Assembly: GCF_014874095.1 (NCBI RefSeq)
Contig: NZ_JADBEB010000001.1
Span: 4,030,001-4,094,000 of the forward strand
Direction: 5' to 3'
Origin: Plantactinospora soyae
GTDB taxonomy: Bacteria > Actinomycetota > Actinomycetes > Mycobacteriales > Micromonosporaceae
DNA: 64,000 bases
The stretch's first letter is position 1; every line of letters begins with the position of its first letter. Shown one piece after another: positions 53,506 through 63,794 of this stretch. Under the pieces are notes generated by a model that ran no database searches, was not told where the DNA came from, and saw nothing but the letters and a program-made list of their open reading frames with translations. A program made the translations under genes and the position numbers.

Positions 53506-53521
53506 TAGAACTGGTGTTCGA
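53506..53521. promoter_or_regulatory. SOS box d (LysM-proximal)
   Basis: TAGAACTGGTGTTCGA: 11 of 12 specified bases. It ends 3 bases before the GGAGG of the LysM gene, so LexA bound here would directly block its expression. Confidence 0.8.
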
Positions 53522-53535
53522 TCTTGGAGGTCGCG

Positions 53536-53859
53536 ATGGGTGCGGCGGGGGTGTCGAGGGCTTCCGGAGGTGGCCGGCTGCGGCTGACTCGGCGGGGTCG
53601 ACTGGTGGTGACGATTCTTCTGCTGCTGCTCGTGGCCGGGCTGGCGGCGGTCCTGGCGCCGGCGTCCCGGGCCGCCGATCCGCCGGGGCCGGTGCCGACC
53701 GCCGTGGTGCGCCCGGGGGACACCCTCTGGTCGGTGGTCGAGCGGCACCGACCCGGCTCGCAGCCGTTCGCCGTGATCGATGAGATCCGTCGGTTGAACG
53801 GCCTGGAGGACTACACGGTGCACGCCGGGCAGCGGCTGATCCTGCCTACGGAACGGTAA
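53536..53859 (+). CDS. LysM-domain membrane protein, SOS-linked cell-division factor
   Basis: 107 residues from an ATG with TTGGAGG 5 bases before. One helix near 24-44 ('[20 protein letters not shown]'), then an exported LysM domain '[47 protein letters not shown]' that binds peptidoglycan. Genes of this shape divergent from lexA (mycobacterial Rv2719c/ChiZ, corynebacterial DivS) are SOS-induced and inhibit division during DNA damage; that role is inferred here from position, domain and the LexA boxes. Confidence 0.88.
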   Translation: MGAAGVSRASGGGRLRLTRRGRLVVTILLLLLVAGLAAVLAPASRAADPPGPVPTAVVRPGDTLWSVVERHRPGSQPFAVIDEIRRLNGLEDYTVHAGQRLILPTER

Positions 53860-53878
53860 CCGCCCGCCCGGTCACGCG

Positions 53879-53924
53879 GTTGAAGATTGCGGGCTGCGCC
53901 AGTTGAAGATTGCGGGCTGCGCCA
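53879..53924. repeat. perfect 23-bp tandem duplication
   Basis: Two identical adjacent 23-base units beginning GTTGAAGATTGCGGG, unusually A/T-containing for the locality. They lie 20 bases after the LysM gene stop and 48 bases before the first NrdR-like box. Confidence 0.85.
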
Positions 53925-53968
53925 CGCCCCGTGAACTTGACCTCGGCCCGTCGGCGACATACGGTCGA

Positions 53969-54016
53969 CCCCTAGATGTAGTAGTGACAAGGGTGTAAGT
54001 CGCCTAGAAGTTGGGG
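53969..54016. promoter_or_regulatory. pair of NrdR-box-like sites before nrdR
   Basis: CTAGATGTAG (53972-53981) and CTAGAAGTTG (54004-54013) resemble the core CwAtATaTwG of NrdR boxes (8 and 6-7 of 10). They are 32 bp apart start to start, the three-turn spacing known for NrdR box pairs. The nrdR start is at 54142, so NrdR could repress its own operon with nrdJ. Confidence 0.6.
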
Positions 54017-54141
54017 TTCAACTACCCGCAGCTCTCAGGTTCACCGACACCGCGGGAGCCACCCGGCGTGGCGGGCCCGCGGCCGGTGGCTGCCCGGTGG
54101 GCGAGACGCGCGGTGGTCGCGACGGCGGAAGGAGGTCGGTG

Positions 54142-54651
54142 ATGCGGTGTCCGTACTGCCGGCACGCCGACTCCCGGGTGGTCGACTCGCGGGAGGCCGA
54201 CGACGGCCAGTTGATCCGCCGTCGACGGTCCTGCCCGGAATGCGGCAAGCGGTTCACCACGGTCGAGGAGGCCGTGCTGGCGGTGGTCAAGCGCAGCGGG
54301 GTCACCGAGCCGTTCAGCCGGATCAAGATCATAGGCGGGGTACGCAAGGCGTGTCAGGGCCGCCCGGTGGATGACGACGCGATCGCGCTGCTGGCGCAGC
54401 GGGTCGAGGAGACCGTCCGGGCCAAGGGCGCCGCCGAGCTGCCGAGCCACGACGTGGGGCTCGCCATCCTGGGGCCGCTACGGGAGTTGGACGAGGTGGC
54501 CTACCTCCGCTTCGCCAGCGTGTACCGCTCGTTCGAGTCGCTGGACGACTTCGAGCGGGAGATCGAGACGCTGCGCGCGGCGGCAATGGCCCGGAGCCAG
54601 TCGGGGGACGGCATCGGGGTCGTCGGGCCGGCCGGCGCTCCGACCGGTTAG
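54142..54651 (+). CDS. nrdR: transcriptional repressor NrdR
   Basis: 169 residues, AAGGAGGT before the ATG. Zinc ribbon '[18 protein letters not shown]...[17 protein letters not shown]' (four cysteines in two CxxC pairs) followed by the ATP-cone '[34 protein letters not shown]'. Senses ATP/dATP and represses ribonucleotide reductase genes. 69 bases upstream of nrdJ, probably one operon. Confidence 0.97.
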   Translation: MRCPYCRHADSRVVDSREADDGQLIRRRRSCPECGKRFTTVEEAVLAVVKRSGVTEPFSRIKIIGGVRKACQGRPVDDDAIALLAQRVEETVRAKGAAELPSHDVGLAILGPLRELDEVAYLRFASVYRSFESLDDFEREIETLRAAAMARSQSGDGIGVVGPAGAPTG

Positions 54652-54720
54652 TTCTTTCAGTTTTCGAATCAGCGACGGACGCACGACGGGAAGAGTCGTG
54701 CGCGCAAGGGGGCGGATGAG

Positions 54721-57579
54721 ATGTCGGGGGAAGGTGTGACAGCGAGTAAGTCACGGACCCGGGCGGCGGCCACGGCCGGCCTGAAGGTCGAGCGCGTCTG
54801 GACGACCGAGGGCGTACACCCGTACGACGAGGTGACCTGGGAGCGCCGGGACGTCGTGATGACGAACTGGCGGGACGGCTCGATCAACTTCGAGCAGCGG
54901 GGCGTGGAGTACCCGGACTCCTGGAGCGTCAACGCGGCCAACATCGTGACCACCAAGTACTTCCGGGGCGCGGTCGGCACCCCGGAGCGGGAGTGGTCGC
55001 TCAAGCAGCTCATCGACCGGGTGGTGCGGACGTACCGGGCGGCGGGGGAGCAGCACGGCTACTTCGCCACCGGCGCCGACGCGGAGATCTTCGAGCACGA
55101 GCTGACCTGGATGCTGCTGCACCAGGTGTTCAGCTTCAACTCGCCGGTCTGGTTCAACGTCGGTACGGCCTCGCCGCAGCAGGTCTCGGCGTGTTTCATC
55201 CTGGCCGTCGACGACTCGATGGACTCGATCCTCGACTGGTACAAGGAAGAGGGTCTGATCTTCAAGGGCGGTTCCGGCTCCGGGGTGAACCTGTCCCGGA
55301 TCCGCTCGTCCCGGGAACTGCTCTCCAGCGGCGGCACCGCCTCCGGGCCGGTCAGCTTCATGCGGGGCGCGGACGCCAGTGCGGGCACCATCAAGTCCGG
55401 CGGCGCTACCCGGCGGGCGGCCAAGATGGTCATCCTGGACGTGGACCACCCGGACATCGAGGAGTTCGTGGTCACCAAGGCGCGCGAGGAGCACAAGATC
55501 CGCGCGCTCCGCGACGCCGGCTTCGACATGGACCTCGGCGGCTCCGACATCGTCAGCGTGCAGTACCAGAACGCCAACAACTCGGTCCGGGTCTCTGACG
55601 AGTTCATGCGGGCGGTGCAGGACAGCGGCTCGTTCGACCTCCGTGGCCGGCTGGACGGCGCGGTGATCGAGACGGTCGACGCCAAGGGGCTGTTCCGGAC
55701 CATCTCCCAGGCCGCCTGGGAGTGCGCCGACCCCGGCCTCCAGTACGACGACACCATCAACGACTGGCACACCTGCCCGGAGACGGGCCGGATCACCGCC
55801 TCGAACCCGTGCTCGGAGTACCTGCACCTGGACAACTCCTCGTGCAACCTGGCCTCGCTGAACCTGATGAAGTTCCTCCGGGCAGACGGCGGGTTCGAGG
55901 TGCAGAAGTTCGTCCGGTCGGTGGAGTTCGTGATCACCGCCATGGACATCTCGATCTGCTTCGCCGACTTCCCGACCGAGAAGATCGGGGAGACCACCCG
56001 GGCGTACCGGCAGCTCGGCATCGGGTACGCCAACCTCGGTGCGCTGCTGATGGCGACCGGCCACCCGTACGACTCCGAGAGTGGCCGCTCGGTCTCCGCC
56101 GCCATCACCTCGCTGATGACCGGTACGGCGTACCGCCGCTCGGCCGAGCTGGCCGGCGTGGTCGGCGCCTACGACGGGTACGCCCGCAACGCCGAGCCGC
56201 ACAAGCGGGTGATGCGCAAGCACGCCGCCGCGAACGACGAGATCAAGCCGACCAGCGCGGTCGCCACCGAGATCGTCCGCGAGGCGACCAAGCAGTGGAC
56301 CCAGGGCAACAAGCTCGGTGACAAGTCGGGCTGGCGGAACGCCCAGGCGTCCGTGCTCGCCCCGACCGGCACCATCGGGCTGATGATGGACTGCGACACC
56401 ACCGGGGTCGAGCCCGACCTGGCGCTGGTCAAGTTCAAGAAGCTGGTCGGCGGCGGCTCGATGCAGATCGTCAACCAGACCGTGCCGCGCGCCCTGCGCA
56501 GCCTCGGGTACCCGGAGGAGCAGGTCGAGGCGATCGTCGAGCACATCGCCGACCACGGCCACGTCGTCGACGCGCCCGGGCTGAAGCCGGAGCACTACCC
56601 GGTCTTCGACTGTGCGATGGGCGAGCGGTCGATCGCGCCGATGGGGCACGTCCGGATGATGGCGGCCGTGCAGCCGTTCATCTCCGGCGCGATCTCCAAG
56701 ACGGTCAACATGCCGGAGGCGGCCACCGTCGCCGACGTCGAGGAGATCTACTTCCAGGGCTGGAAGTTGGGCCTCAAGGCACTGGCGATCTACCGGGACA
56801 ACTGCAAGGTGGGTCAGCCGCTGTCGGCGTCCAAGCGGGAGCCGGCGAAGGCGGCCACGCCGGCCGCGCCGGAGAAGACGGTCGAAAAGGTCGTCGAGTA
56901 CCGGCCGGTGCGTAAGCGGCTGCCGAAGAAGCGCCCGTCCGAGACGGTGTCGTTCTCGGTCGGCGGGGCCGAGGGCTACCTCACCGCCTCGTCGTACCCG
57001 GACGACGGTCTGGGCGAGGTCTTCCTCAAGATGTCGAAGCAGGGCTCGACGCTGGCCGGGGTGATGGACGCCTTCTCGGTGGCGATCTCGATCGGCCTCC
57101 AGTACGGCGTGCCGCTGGAGACGTACGTCAGCAAGTTCACCAACATGCGGTTCGAGCCGGCCGGGATGACCGACGACCCGGACATCCGGATGGCGGCCTC
57201 GGTGATGGACTACATCTTCCGGCGGCTGGCCCTGGACTTCCTGCCCCAGGAGCGGCGGGCGGAACTGGGCATCTTCACCGCCAAGGAGCGGGCCGCGCAG
57301 TTGCGGGCGGAGGCGGAGGCGGAGAGCGCCGTCGACCTCGCCGCGATGGCCGCGTCCGCACCGGTGGAGACCAGGTCGGAGCCGGCGGCGGAGCAGCCGG
57401 TGATCGAGGCGGCGCCGGAGCGGCCGGCGCCCAAGGTGGGCTCCTCCACCGAACTGCTGGAGGCGGTGCTCGGCAAGGCGCAGGACGCCCCGCTCTGCTT
57501 CACCTGCGGCACCAAGATGCGGCCCGCCGGCAGCTGCTACGTCTGCGAGGGCTGCGGCTCGACCTCCGGATGCAGCTGA
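54721..57579 (+). CDS. nrdJ: adenosylcobalamin-dependent (class II) ribonucleotide reductase
   Basis: 952 residues. Makes dNTPs from NDPs or NTPs with a B12 radical, usable with or without oxygen. 'SFNSPVWFNVGTASPQQVSACFILAVDDSMDSILDW', active-site 'GGSGSGVNLSRIRSSRE', 'ASNPCSEYLHLDNSSCNLASLNLMKF' with the N-x-C-x-E radical cysteine motif, 'GLMMDCDTTGVEPDLALVKFKKLVGGG', and a C-terminal 'CFTCGTKMRPAGSCYVCEGCGSTSGCS' zinc ribbon/redox cysteines typical of actinobacterial NrdJ. A linker from about 710-740 and 870-925 is A/P/E-rich. Cotranscribed with nrdR. Hairpin terminator downstream. Confidence 0.97.
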   Translation: MSGEGVTASKSRTRAAATAGLKVERVWTTEGVHPYDEVTWERRDVVMTNWRDGSINFEQRGVEYPDSWSVNAANIVTTKYFRGAVGTPEREWSLKQLIDRVVRTYRAAGEQHGYFATGADAEIFEHELTWMLLHQVFSFNSPVWFNVGTASPQQVSACFILAVDDSMDSILDWYKEEGLIFKGGSGSGVNLSRIRSSRELLSSGGTASGPVSFMRGADASAGTIKSGGATRRAAKMVILDVDHPDIEEFVVTKAREEHKIRALRDAGFDMDLGGSDIVSVQYQNANNSVRVSDEFMRAVQDSGSFDLRGRLDGAVIETVDAKGLFRTISQAAWECADPGLQYDDTINDWHTCPETGRITASNPCSEYLHLDNSSCNLASLNLMKFLRADGGFEVQKFVRSVEFVITAMDISICFADFPTEKIGETTRAYRQLGIGYANLGALLMATGHPYDSESGRSVSAAITSLMTGTAYRRSAELAGVVGAYDGYARNAEPHKRVMRKHAAANDEIKPTSAVATEIVREATKQWTQGNKLGDKSGWRNAQASVLAPTGTIGLMMDCDTTGVEPDLALVKFKKLVGGGSMQIVNQTVPRALRSLGYPEEQVEAIVEHIADHGHVVDAPGLKPEHYPVFDCAMGERSIAPMGHVRMMAAVQPFISGAISKTVNMPEAATVADVEEIYFQGWKLGLKALAIYRDNCKVGQPLSASKREPAKAATPAAPEKTVEKVVEYRPVRKRLPKKRPSETVSFSVGGAEGYLTASSYPDDGLGEVFLKMSKQGSTLAGVMDAFSVAISIGLQYGVPLETYVSKFTNMRFEPAGMTDDPDIRMAASVMDYIFRRLALDFLPQERRAELGIFTAKERAAQLRAEAEAESAVDLAAMAASAPVETRSEPAAEQPVIEAAPERPAPKVGSSTELLEAVLGKAQDAPLCFTCGTKMRPAGSCYVCEGCGSTSGCS

Positions 57580-57631
57580 ACAGCCGGAATCGCGTTCGGT
57601 GCACCATTGCAGGTGTAGGTAGAACGTGACA

Positions 57632-57665
57632 GAACGGGATCGGGCCACAGGGTCCGATCCCGTTC
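57632..57665. terminator. bidirectional hairpin between nrdJ and response regulator
   Basis: GAACGGGATCGG (57632-57643) pairs perfectly with CCGATCCCGTTC (57654-57665), 12 bp with a 10-base loop; convergent genes on both sides. Confidence 0.85.
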
Positions 57666-57762
57666 CTGCTGTGTGGCAATGCGTACGTCGCTCCGGGCGG
57701 CAACTGATTCAGCGATGTCGCGTCGAGCCGCCGTGAGACCTCGTGGCTGACCTGTCGGACCC

Positions 57763-58437
57763 TCAGCGGCCGTCGAGGTCGGCGGCAGCAACTCCGTTCG
57801 CGTAGGCGAAGATCACCAGTTGCACCCGGTCGCGGGCGCCGACCTTGGCCAGTACGCGGCCGAGGTGGCTCTTCACGGTCGCCTCGGTCACCACCAGTTT
57901 CTCGGCGATCTCTCCGTTGGTCAGTCCGCGGGCCACGAGGACGAGTACCTCGCGTTCGCGTGGGGTCAGCGTGCCGAGCAGCGGGGAGGGGCGTACGGCG
58001 ACGGACGGGCGAGCGGCGAACTCCTGGATCAGTCGGCGGGTGACGGTGGGCGAGAGCAACGCGTCCCCCGCGTCGACCACGCGGATGGCCTCCAGGAGAC
58101 GGTCGCGTGGCGCGTCCTTGAGGAGGAATCCGGCCGCGCCGGCGCGCAGTGCTCCGTAGACGTACTCGTCGAGATCGAACGTGGTGAGGATCAGTACCCG
58201 GGGGGTGTGGTCGCGTCCGGGCGCGGTCAGCCGGGCGGTCGCCGCGACGCCGTCCAGGACGGGCATCCGGACGTCCATCACGACCACATCCGGTCGTAGT
58301 TCGGCTGCCCGTGCCACCGCCTCCGCGCCGTCCTGCGCCTCGCCGACGACGTCGATCCCGTCCTGGGTGTCGAGAAAGAGCCGAAGACCGATGCGGATCA
58401 GTTCCTGGTCGTCGACCAGCAGAACCCGGATGCTCAC
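57763..58437 (-). CDS. NarL/FixJ family response regulator
   Basis: 224 residues, GTG start overlapping the kinase stop (GTGA). Receiver domain with 'RVLLVDDQELIRIGL', phospho-acceptor in 'DVVVMDVRMPVLDG', 'LTTFDLDEYVYGALRAGAAGFLLKD'; then a LuxR helix-turn-helix 'LTPREREVLVLVARGLTNGEIAEKLVVTEATVKSHLGRVLAKV'. Output half of a two-component system; it most likely controls the adjacent ABC exporter. Last gene of a four-gene leftward unit. Confidence 0.95.
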   Translation of the reverse strand: MSIRVLLVDDQELIRIGLRLFLDTQDGIDVVGEAQDGAEAVARAAELRPDVVVMDVRMPVLDGVAATARLTAPGRDHTPRVLILTTFDLDEYVYGALRAGAAGFLLKDAPRDRLLEAIRVVDAGDALLSPTVTRRLIQEFAARPSVAVRPSPLLGTLTPREREVLVLVARGLTNGEIAEKLVVTEATVKSHLGRVLAKVGARDRVQLVIFAYANGVAAADLDGR

Positions 58438-59597
58438 GGGTACACCGTGATCGGCACGTGCGCGGCGACCAGGAAGCCGCCGTCGGGACCGGGTCCTGCC
58501 GCGAAGTTTCCGCCGAGGAGTCGGACGCGTTCGCGCATGCCGACCAGCCCGTGGCCGCCGGGAGGGTGCTGTCCCGATGGCCCCACTCCGCGGTCGGACA
58601 CCTCGAGATCGAGGTGGCCCTGCCCGGTCCTGAGTCGGACGAGCGCGTGGTCGGTCCCGGCGTGCCGCAGGGCGTTGGTGAGGGCTTCCTCGACGATTCG
58701 ATAGACCGACAGGCCGACCCCTTCGTCAAGGACAGGCGGTTCGCCGTCGATCTCAAGGCTGACCGAGAGGCCGACCGCACGGAAGGTGGCCGCCAGTTCC
58801 GCCAGTTCGGCCAGGCCCGGCGAGGGTCGGTGCGGTGCTGCGTAGGATGTCGCGGCGGGCACTCCGGAGCGCAGCAGTGCCAGCAGTCGGCGCAGTTCCG
58901 CGATGCTCTGCTCACCGCTGGACTCCACCCGGCGCAGTACGTCGGCGGCGACGTCGGGTGCCGTCGGAAGGACGTCCCGCGCGCCACGTACGCCGACCAG
59001 CATCACCGTGACCGAGTGCGCGACGATGTCGTGGAGTTCACGCGCGATCGCGGCCCGCTCCTCGTGCGCCGCGATCGCTGCCCGCTGTTCACGCTCGGCC
59101 CGCTCGGCGGTGGCGCGGGCCCGCAGGTCGTCGTGGTGCCGGCGGCGACCGCGTAGGGCGGCGCCGACCGCCCACACCGCCACCGGCACCGGCACCGAGC
59201 TCACCGAGAGGGCCACGAGCACGACCGTGGCGCCGATCAGTGCCACCACCGACACCCGGGCCCCACAGCGTTCGGCGACGGTGAACAGCGCGACACCGAC
59301 CAGAAACCCGCCTGGGTACTCGCCCAGGGCGAAGAGGAGACCGGTGGTGGCGAGCATGGCCGCCAGTACCAGGACCGGAAAGCGGCGCCGACCGAGCAGT
59401 GCCGTGCCGGCGATCACGGTGAGGAGGACGGGCACCGGGCGGACCAGCGGGGATACGTCGTTGTAGAGGAGGGACAATTCGCCCGCGACGCCCACCACGA
59501 CCGCGAGGAGGTCGACCAGCACCCGCTCGGCGCTGGGACCGAGCCACCGCCCGCCCCCCGGTTGGGCCCGCAACCGGAGGGCTTTGAACCAGGTCAT
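58434..59597 (-). CDS. sensor histidine kinase (HisKA_3 type)
   Basis: 387 residues from an ATG at 59597, five bases after the permease gene. Four or five N-terminal helices (about 25-150) without a large extracellular sensor, so it may sense through the membrane or the ABC partner. Dimerisation/phosphorylation helix 'EERAAIARELHDIVAHSVTVMLV' with the phospho-histidine, and ATPase domain 'YRIVEEALTNALRHAG' and 'GHGLVGMRERVRLLGG'. Phosphorylates the coupled NarL-type regulator. Confidence 0.95.
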   Translation of the reverse strand: MTWFKALRLRAQPGGGRWLGPSAERVLVDLLAVVVGVAGELSLLYNDVSPLVRPVPVLLTVIAGTALLGRRRFPVLVLAAMLATTGLLFALGEYPGGFLVGVALFTVAERCGARVSVVALIGATVVLVALSVSSVPVPVAVWAVGAALRGRRRHHDDLRARATAERAEREQRAAIAAHEERAAIARELHDIVAHSVTVMLVGVRGARDVLPTAPDVAADVLRRVESSGEQSIAELRRLLALLRSGVPAATSYAAPHRPSPGLAELAELAATFRAVGLSVSLEIDGEPPVLDEGVGLSVYRIVEEALTNALRHAGTDHALVRLRTGQGHLDLEVSDRGVGPSGQHPPGGHGLVGMRERVRLLGGNFAAGPGPDGGFLVAAHVPITVYP

Positions 59598-59602
59598 GGC
59601 CG

Positions 59603-60318
59603 TTATCCTAGGTCTCGACGTCGTTCGGCGAGCACGGCGAACACCGCCAGCCCGACGGCCCAGGCGGCGAGCGCCAGGGCGGAGGCCGGTAGGGAGTGTG
59701 TCGCGCCGTGCACACCCTTGGTGAGCACCTGCACGCTCCCGAAGGGGGTGTAGTCGACCGCCGAGGTGTTGATCATCCCGATCAGCGACGGCGCGACGAA
59801 GTAGACGACGATCCCGGCCACCACGGCGGCGATCTGGTTGCGGAGAAGACCGCCGAGGGCGGCACCCACCAGCACCGAGAGCGTCCCGGCGAGGACGCAT
59901 CCACCGGCCAACGAGATCAACTGTGCCGTCGTGAGATCGGGACCGGGGTGGTGCGAGGCGAGGATCGGCACCCCGAGGGCGAACGACGCTCCCGTCGTGA
60001 GTACGGCCAGGCCCAGTCCGACGAGCACGGTCGCGACCAGCCGGGCAGCGGCGACGGCGCCAGGGTCGCGGCCGGACACGAGGACCGCTGGCGCCGCGGT
60101 GCGGTGCCGGTACTCGGCCGTCACGGCCACCGCGCCGAAGAACAACAGGAGCAGCGGCATTCCGCCGAGCGCCTCCTCCTTCTCGGTGACTTCGTCGAGC
60201 GTTCCGGAGGCGAGCGAGACGATGACGACGTTGAGGACCGCGAGCGCGACCGAAGCGAGGGCGAACCAGAGCGCGGTCCGAATCGTGAGGAGTTTGCGTA
60301 CCTCACCGACGATCAAGG

Positions 60319-60322
<4 letters not shown>
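59603..60322 (-). CDS. ABC-2 type permease
   Basis: 239 residues from an ATG overlapping the ATPase stop (ATGA at 60319-60322). Six predicted helices: 'TIRTALWFALASVALAVLNVVIVSLA', 'GGMPLLLLFFGAVAVTAEYRHRTA' with the typical E-Y-R-H/x loop, and four more. Membrane half of an exporter with the ATPase at 60319-61236. This type often confers resistance to peptide antibiotics such as bacitracin or lantibiotics (inference). Confidence 0.9.
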
Positions 60323-61236
<914 letters not shown>

Positions 61237-61382
61237 GTGCACAACGGTCCCGCTCGGGGGCGGTTCCGGTCATCAACCCGCGGACCACACTTGATCTCCC
61301 ACCCTGGTCGGAGAGGCGACGAACCTTGCCGGTGGTGCGACGGGTCGTCGACGGAGCGGAGTTCGGCCGTGATCATTGGGGA

Positions 61383-62342
61383 ATGACCATCGCCACGATC
61401 TACGCCGAGTTCGCCGAGCGGGAGGCGTCCGGCGTGTCGCCCGGGTACGAGCGACTGGCCCACGCCGTGTCCCGCGACGACGACATACTGGCCCTGCTTG
61501 GCACGCTTCCGCCGGCCAAGCGCCAGCCCAACCTGCTGTTCGGCGTCGTACGGCTGCTCGGCGGTCCGATCGACGACCCGGCCGCCTTCCACGGGTACAC
61601 GGTGGCGAACTGGTCGGCGATCGAGGCGGAGCTGCACCGCCGGGCCACCCAGACGAACGAGGCCGGGCGGTGTGCCGTACTGCTGCCGCTGCTCGCCGCG
61701 CTGCCGCAGCCGCTCGCGCTGATCGAGGTGGGCGCCTCCGCCGGGCTCTGCCTCTACCCCGACCGGTACGCCTACCGCTACGGGGAGCAGGTGGTCGGCT
61801 CCGGTGAACCGGTTCTGGAGTGCGAGGTGGCCGGGATGGCGCCGCCGGCCGGCGTACCCGAGGTAGTGTGGCGGGCCGGCCTGGACCTGAACCCGCTCGA
61901 CGTGACGGACCCGGCGGACGTCGCGTGGCTCGAGGCGCTGGTCTGGCCGGAGCACCTGCACCGCCGCGCCCGGCTGCGGGCCGCGGCGGCCGTCGCGGCG
62001 GCCGATCCGCCGCTGCTGGTCCGGGGCGACCTGGTGGACGACCTGCCGGCGCTGGCCGCGCGGGCACCGGCCGGCGCGACCCTGGTGGTGTTCCACACCT
62101 CGGTGCTGTACCAGGTGCCGGCGCCGAGGCGGAAGGCGTTCACCGAGCTGGTACGCGGACTGCCCGGGCACTGGATCGCGAACGAGACCCCGGACGTGCT
62201 GCCGCACGGGGCGCTGCCGGAGCCGCCGGGCGAGGCCCTGTACAACGTGCTCAGCCTGGACGGGACGCCGCTGGCCTGGACCCGCTCGCACGGGCAGGCG
62301 ATGACCTGGTTCGCGGACGGGATGAGCCTGCTGCCCGGGTAG
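61383..62342 (+). CDS. DUF2332 protein
   Basis: 319 residues. 'YAEFAEREASGVSPGYERLAHAVSRDDDILALLGTLPPAKRQPNLLFGVVRLLGG', 'ALIEVGASAGLCLYPDRYAYRYG', 'VVFHTSVLYQVPAPRRKAFTELV' match DUF2332. The 'EVGASAGLCL' piece resembles the glycine-rich SAM-binding loop, so a methyltransferase-like fold is plausible, but no activity is known. Divergent from the ABC operon; convergent with the MFS gene downstream. Confidence 0.9.
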   Translation: MTIATIYAEFAEREASGVSPGYERLAHAVSRDDDILALLGTLPPAKRQPNLLFGVVRLLGGPIDDPAAFHGYTVANWSAIEAELHRRATQTNEAGRCAVLLPLLAALPQPLALIEVGASAGLCLYPDRYAYRYGEQVVGSGEPVLECEVAGMAPPAGVPEVVWRAGLDLNPLDVTDPADVAWLEALVWPEHLHRRARLRAAAAVAAADPPLLVRGDLVDDLPALAARAPAGATLVVFHTSVLYQVPAPRRKAFTELVRGLPGHWIANETPDVLPHGALPEPPGEALYNVLSLDGTPLAWTRSHGQAMTWFADGMSLLPG

Positions 62343-62390
62343 CCCGGATCGGGCCCATGCCCCCGCGCGGGTCGACGACGTCGTGACGGA

Positions 62391-63671
62391 TCAGACCGCC
62401 GGCATGTCGCGCATCTTCCGCAGCGGTGAGAAGAGGACGAACAGGGCGGCGCTCCAGGTACCGAGCACACAGATCCAGAGCGCCGTCCGCAGGCCCAGCT
62501 GGCTGCCGAGCGCGCCGCCGAACAAGGCGCCGAGCGGGATCACCCCGTAACAGACCCACAGGAACGCCGCGTTGACCCGGCCGAGGAGCCGGGCCGGGGT
62601 GACGTGTTGCCGGTACGACATCGCCGCCGCGTTGAACAGCACCGAGTTCGCGGAGAACGCGGCCAGCCCGGCCCCGTAGAGCAACAGGCCCCAGCCGGGC
62701 CGGGCCAGCGGCATGAGCAGGTACAGCGGGCCGGGCACGAGCATCGCCACCCAGATGATCCGGGCCGAACCGATCCGCGCCGAGATCCGGTTCGTCATGG
62801 CACCGGCCACCAGGCCGCCGAGCGCGCTGATCGTGAAGACGAGGCCGACCAGCAGGGACGAGGCGTGCAGCTCGCGGACCAGGAAGGTGATCTCGATGGA
62901 ACTCGACGCCATCACGAAGAAGTTCGAGGTCGTCGTGCAGGCCAGGAGCTTGGACAGGATCGGCTGTCGGCGGATGAAGCTGAGTCCTCCGGTCAGGGCG
63001 TCGCGCACCGAGGGCCGCCCGTCGTCCGCCGGCCCGGTATCCGGCTCGGCCGGTACCTCCCGGATCAGCCAGAGCGTCACGGCGCTCACCAGGAAGGCGA
63101 ATCCGTTGCTGAAGAAGGTTCTGGCCGCGCCGACTGCGCCGATCAGCGCCCCGCCGATGGTCGTACCGACGAGTTCGGCGAACTCCTGGCTCATCCCGAG
63201 TTTTCCGTTGGCGTCGACGAGTTGGGAGGCGGCCACCAGCTTCGGCAGCGTGCTCCGGTAGGCGACGGTGAAGAGCACGGTGAGGACGCCGGAGAGCCCG
63301 ACGACGACGTACAGGTACGCCAGGCTCAGCGTGCCGCCGATCGCGACCAGCGGCAGCGACACCAGCAGGGCCATCCGGCCCAGATCGCAGGCGATCATCA
63401 ACTTTCGCTGGTCGACCCGGTCGGCGAGGATCCCGGCCGGCAGCGAGAAGAGCAGGTACGGCAGCCAGGCCAGGAACGTCAGCAGAGAGATCTGGAAGAC
63501 GCTGGCATCGAGGTCGTTGGCCGCGAGCAGGGGTATCGCGATGCCGGAGATCCGGGTACCCAGTTCGCTGACGGTCTGACCGCTCCAGAGCAGCAGGAAG
63601 TTCCTGGCTCGCCAGAGTGAGGGGCGCGGCGCCGGGTCGGTGGCCGGCGGCGGCGTCAGCTGTTGCGTCAC
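62391..63671 (-). CDS. MFS efflux protein, macrolide-exporter-like
   Basis: 426 residues from a GTG at 63671 ('VTQQLTPPPATD'), with AGGAC upstream; a longer reading to 63764 lacks support. Twelve helices. 'LWRARNFLLLWSGQTVSELGTRISGIAIPLLA' is the usual start of the MefA/enterobactin-exporter MFS_3 group, and 'PAGILADRVDQRKLMIACDLGRM' is motif A. Exports drugs or siderophore-like compounds in relatives; substrate unknown here. Confidence 0.9.
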   Translation of the reverse strand: MTQQLTPPPATDPAPRPSLWRARNFLLLWSGQTVSELGTRISGIAIPLLAANDLDASVFQISLLTFLAWLPYLLFSLPAGILADRVDQRKLMIACDLGRMALLVSLPLVAIGGTLSLAYLYVVVGLSGVLTVLFTVAYRSTLPKLVAASQLVDANGKLGMSQEFAELVGTTIGGALIGAVGAARTFFSNGFAFLVSAVTLWLIREVPAEPDTGPADDGRPSVRDALTGGLSFIRRQPILSKLLACTTTSNFFVMASSSIEITFLVRELHASSLLVGLVFTISALGGLVAGAMTNRISARIGSARIIWVAMLVPGPLYLLMPLARPGWGLLLYGAGLAAFSANSVLFNAAAMSYRQHVTPARLLGRVNAAFLWVCYGVIPLGALFGGALGSQLGLRTALWICVLGTWSAALFVLFSPLRKMRDMPAV

Positions 63672-63794
63672 TGAGGTCCTCGTCCAGCACGGGAAACGGA
63701 GCTGACCGTCGGCGCTGGCGCCGAGCCGGCGGTGGGCGGCGAATGGTCGGCGAGCGGTGCCCACGGCCAGGGGGCGGTCGAACCCTAACGGCGG

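Noticed and set aside
54751-57648. 965-residue leftward frame opposite nrdJ
   Set aside because: Complement of a confident class II reductase; composition typical of antisense shadows.
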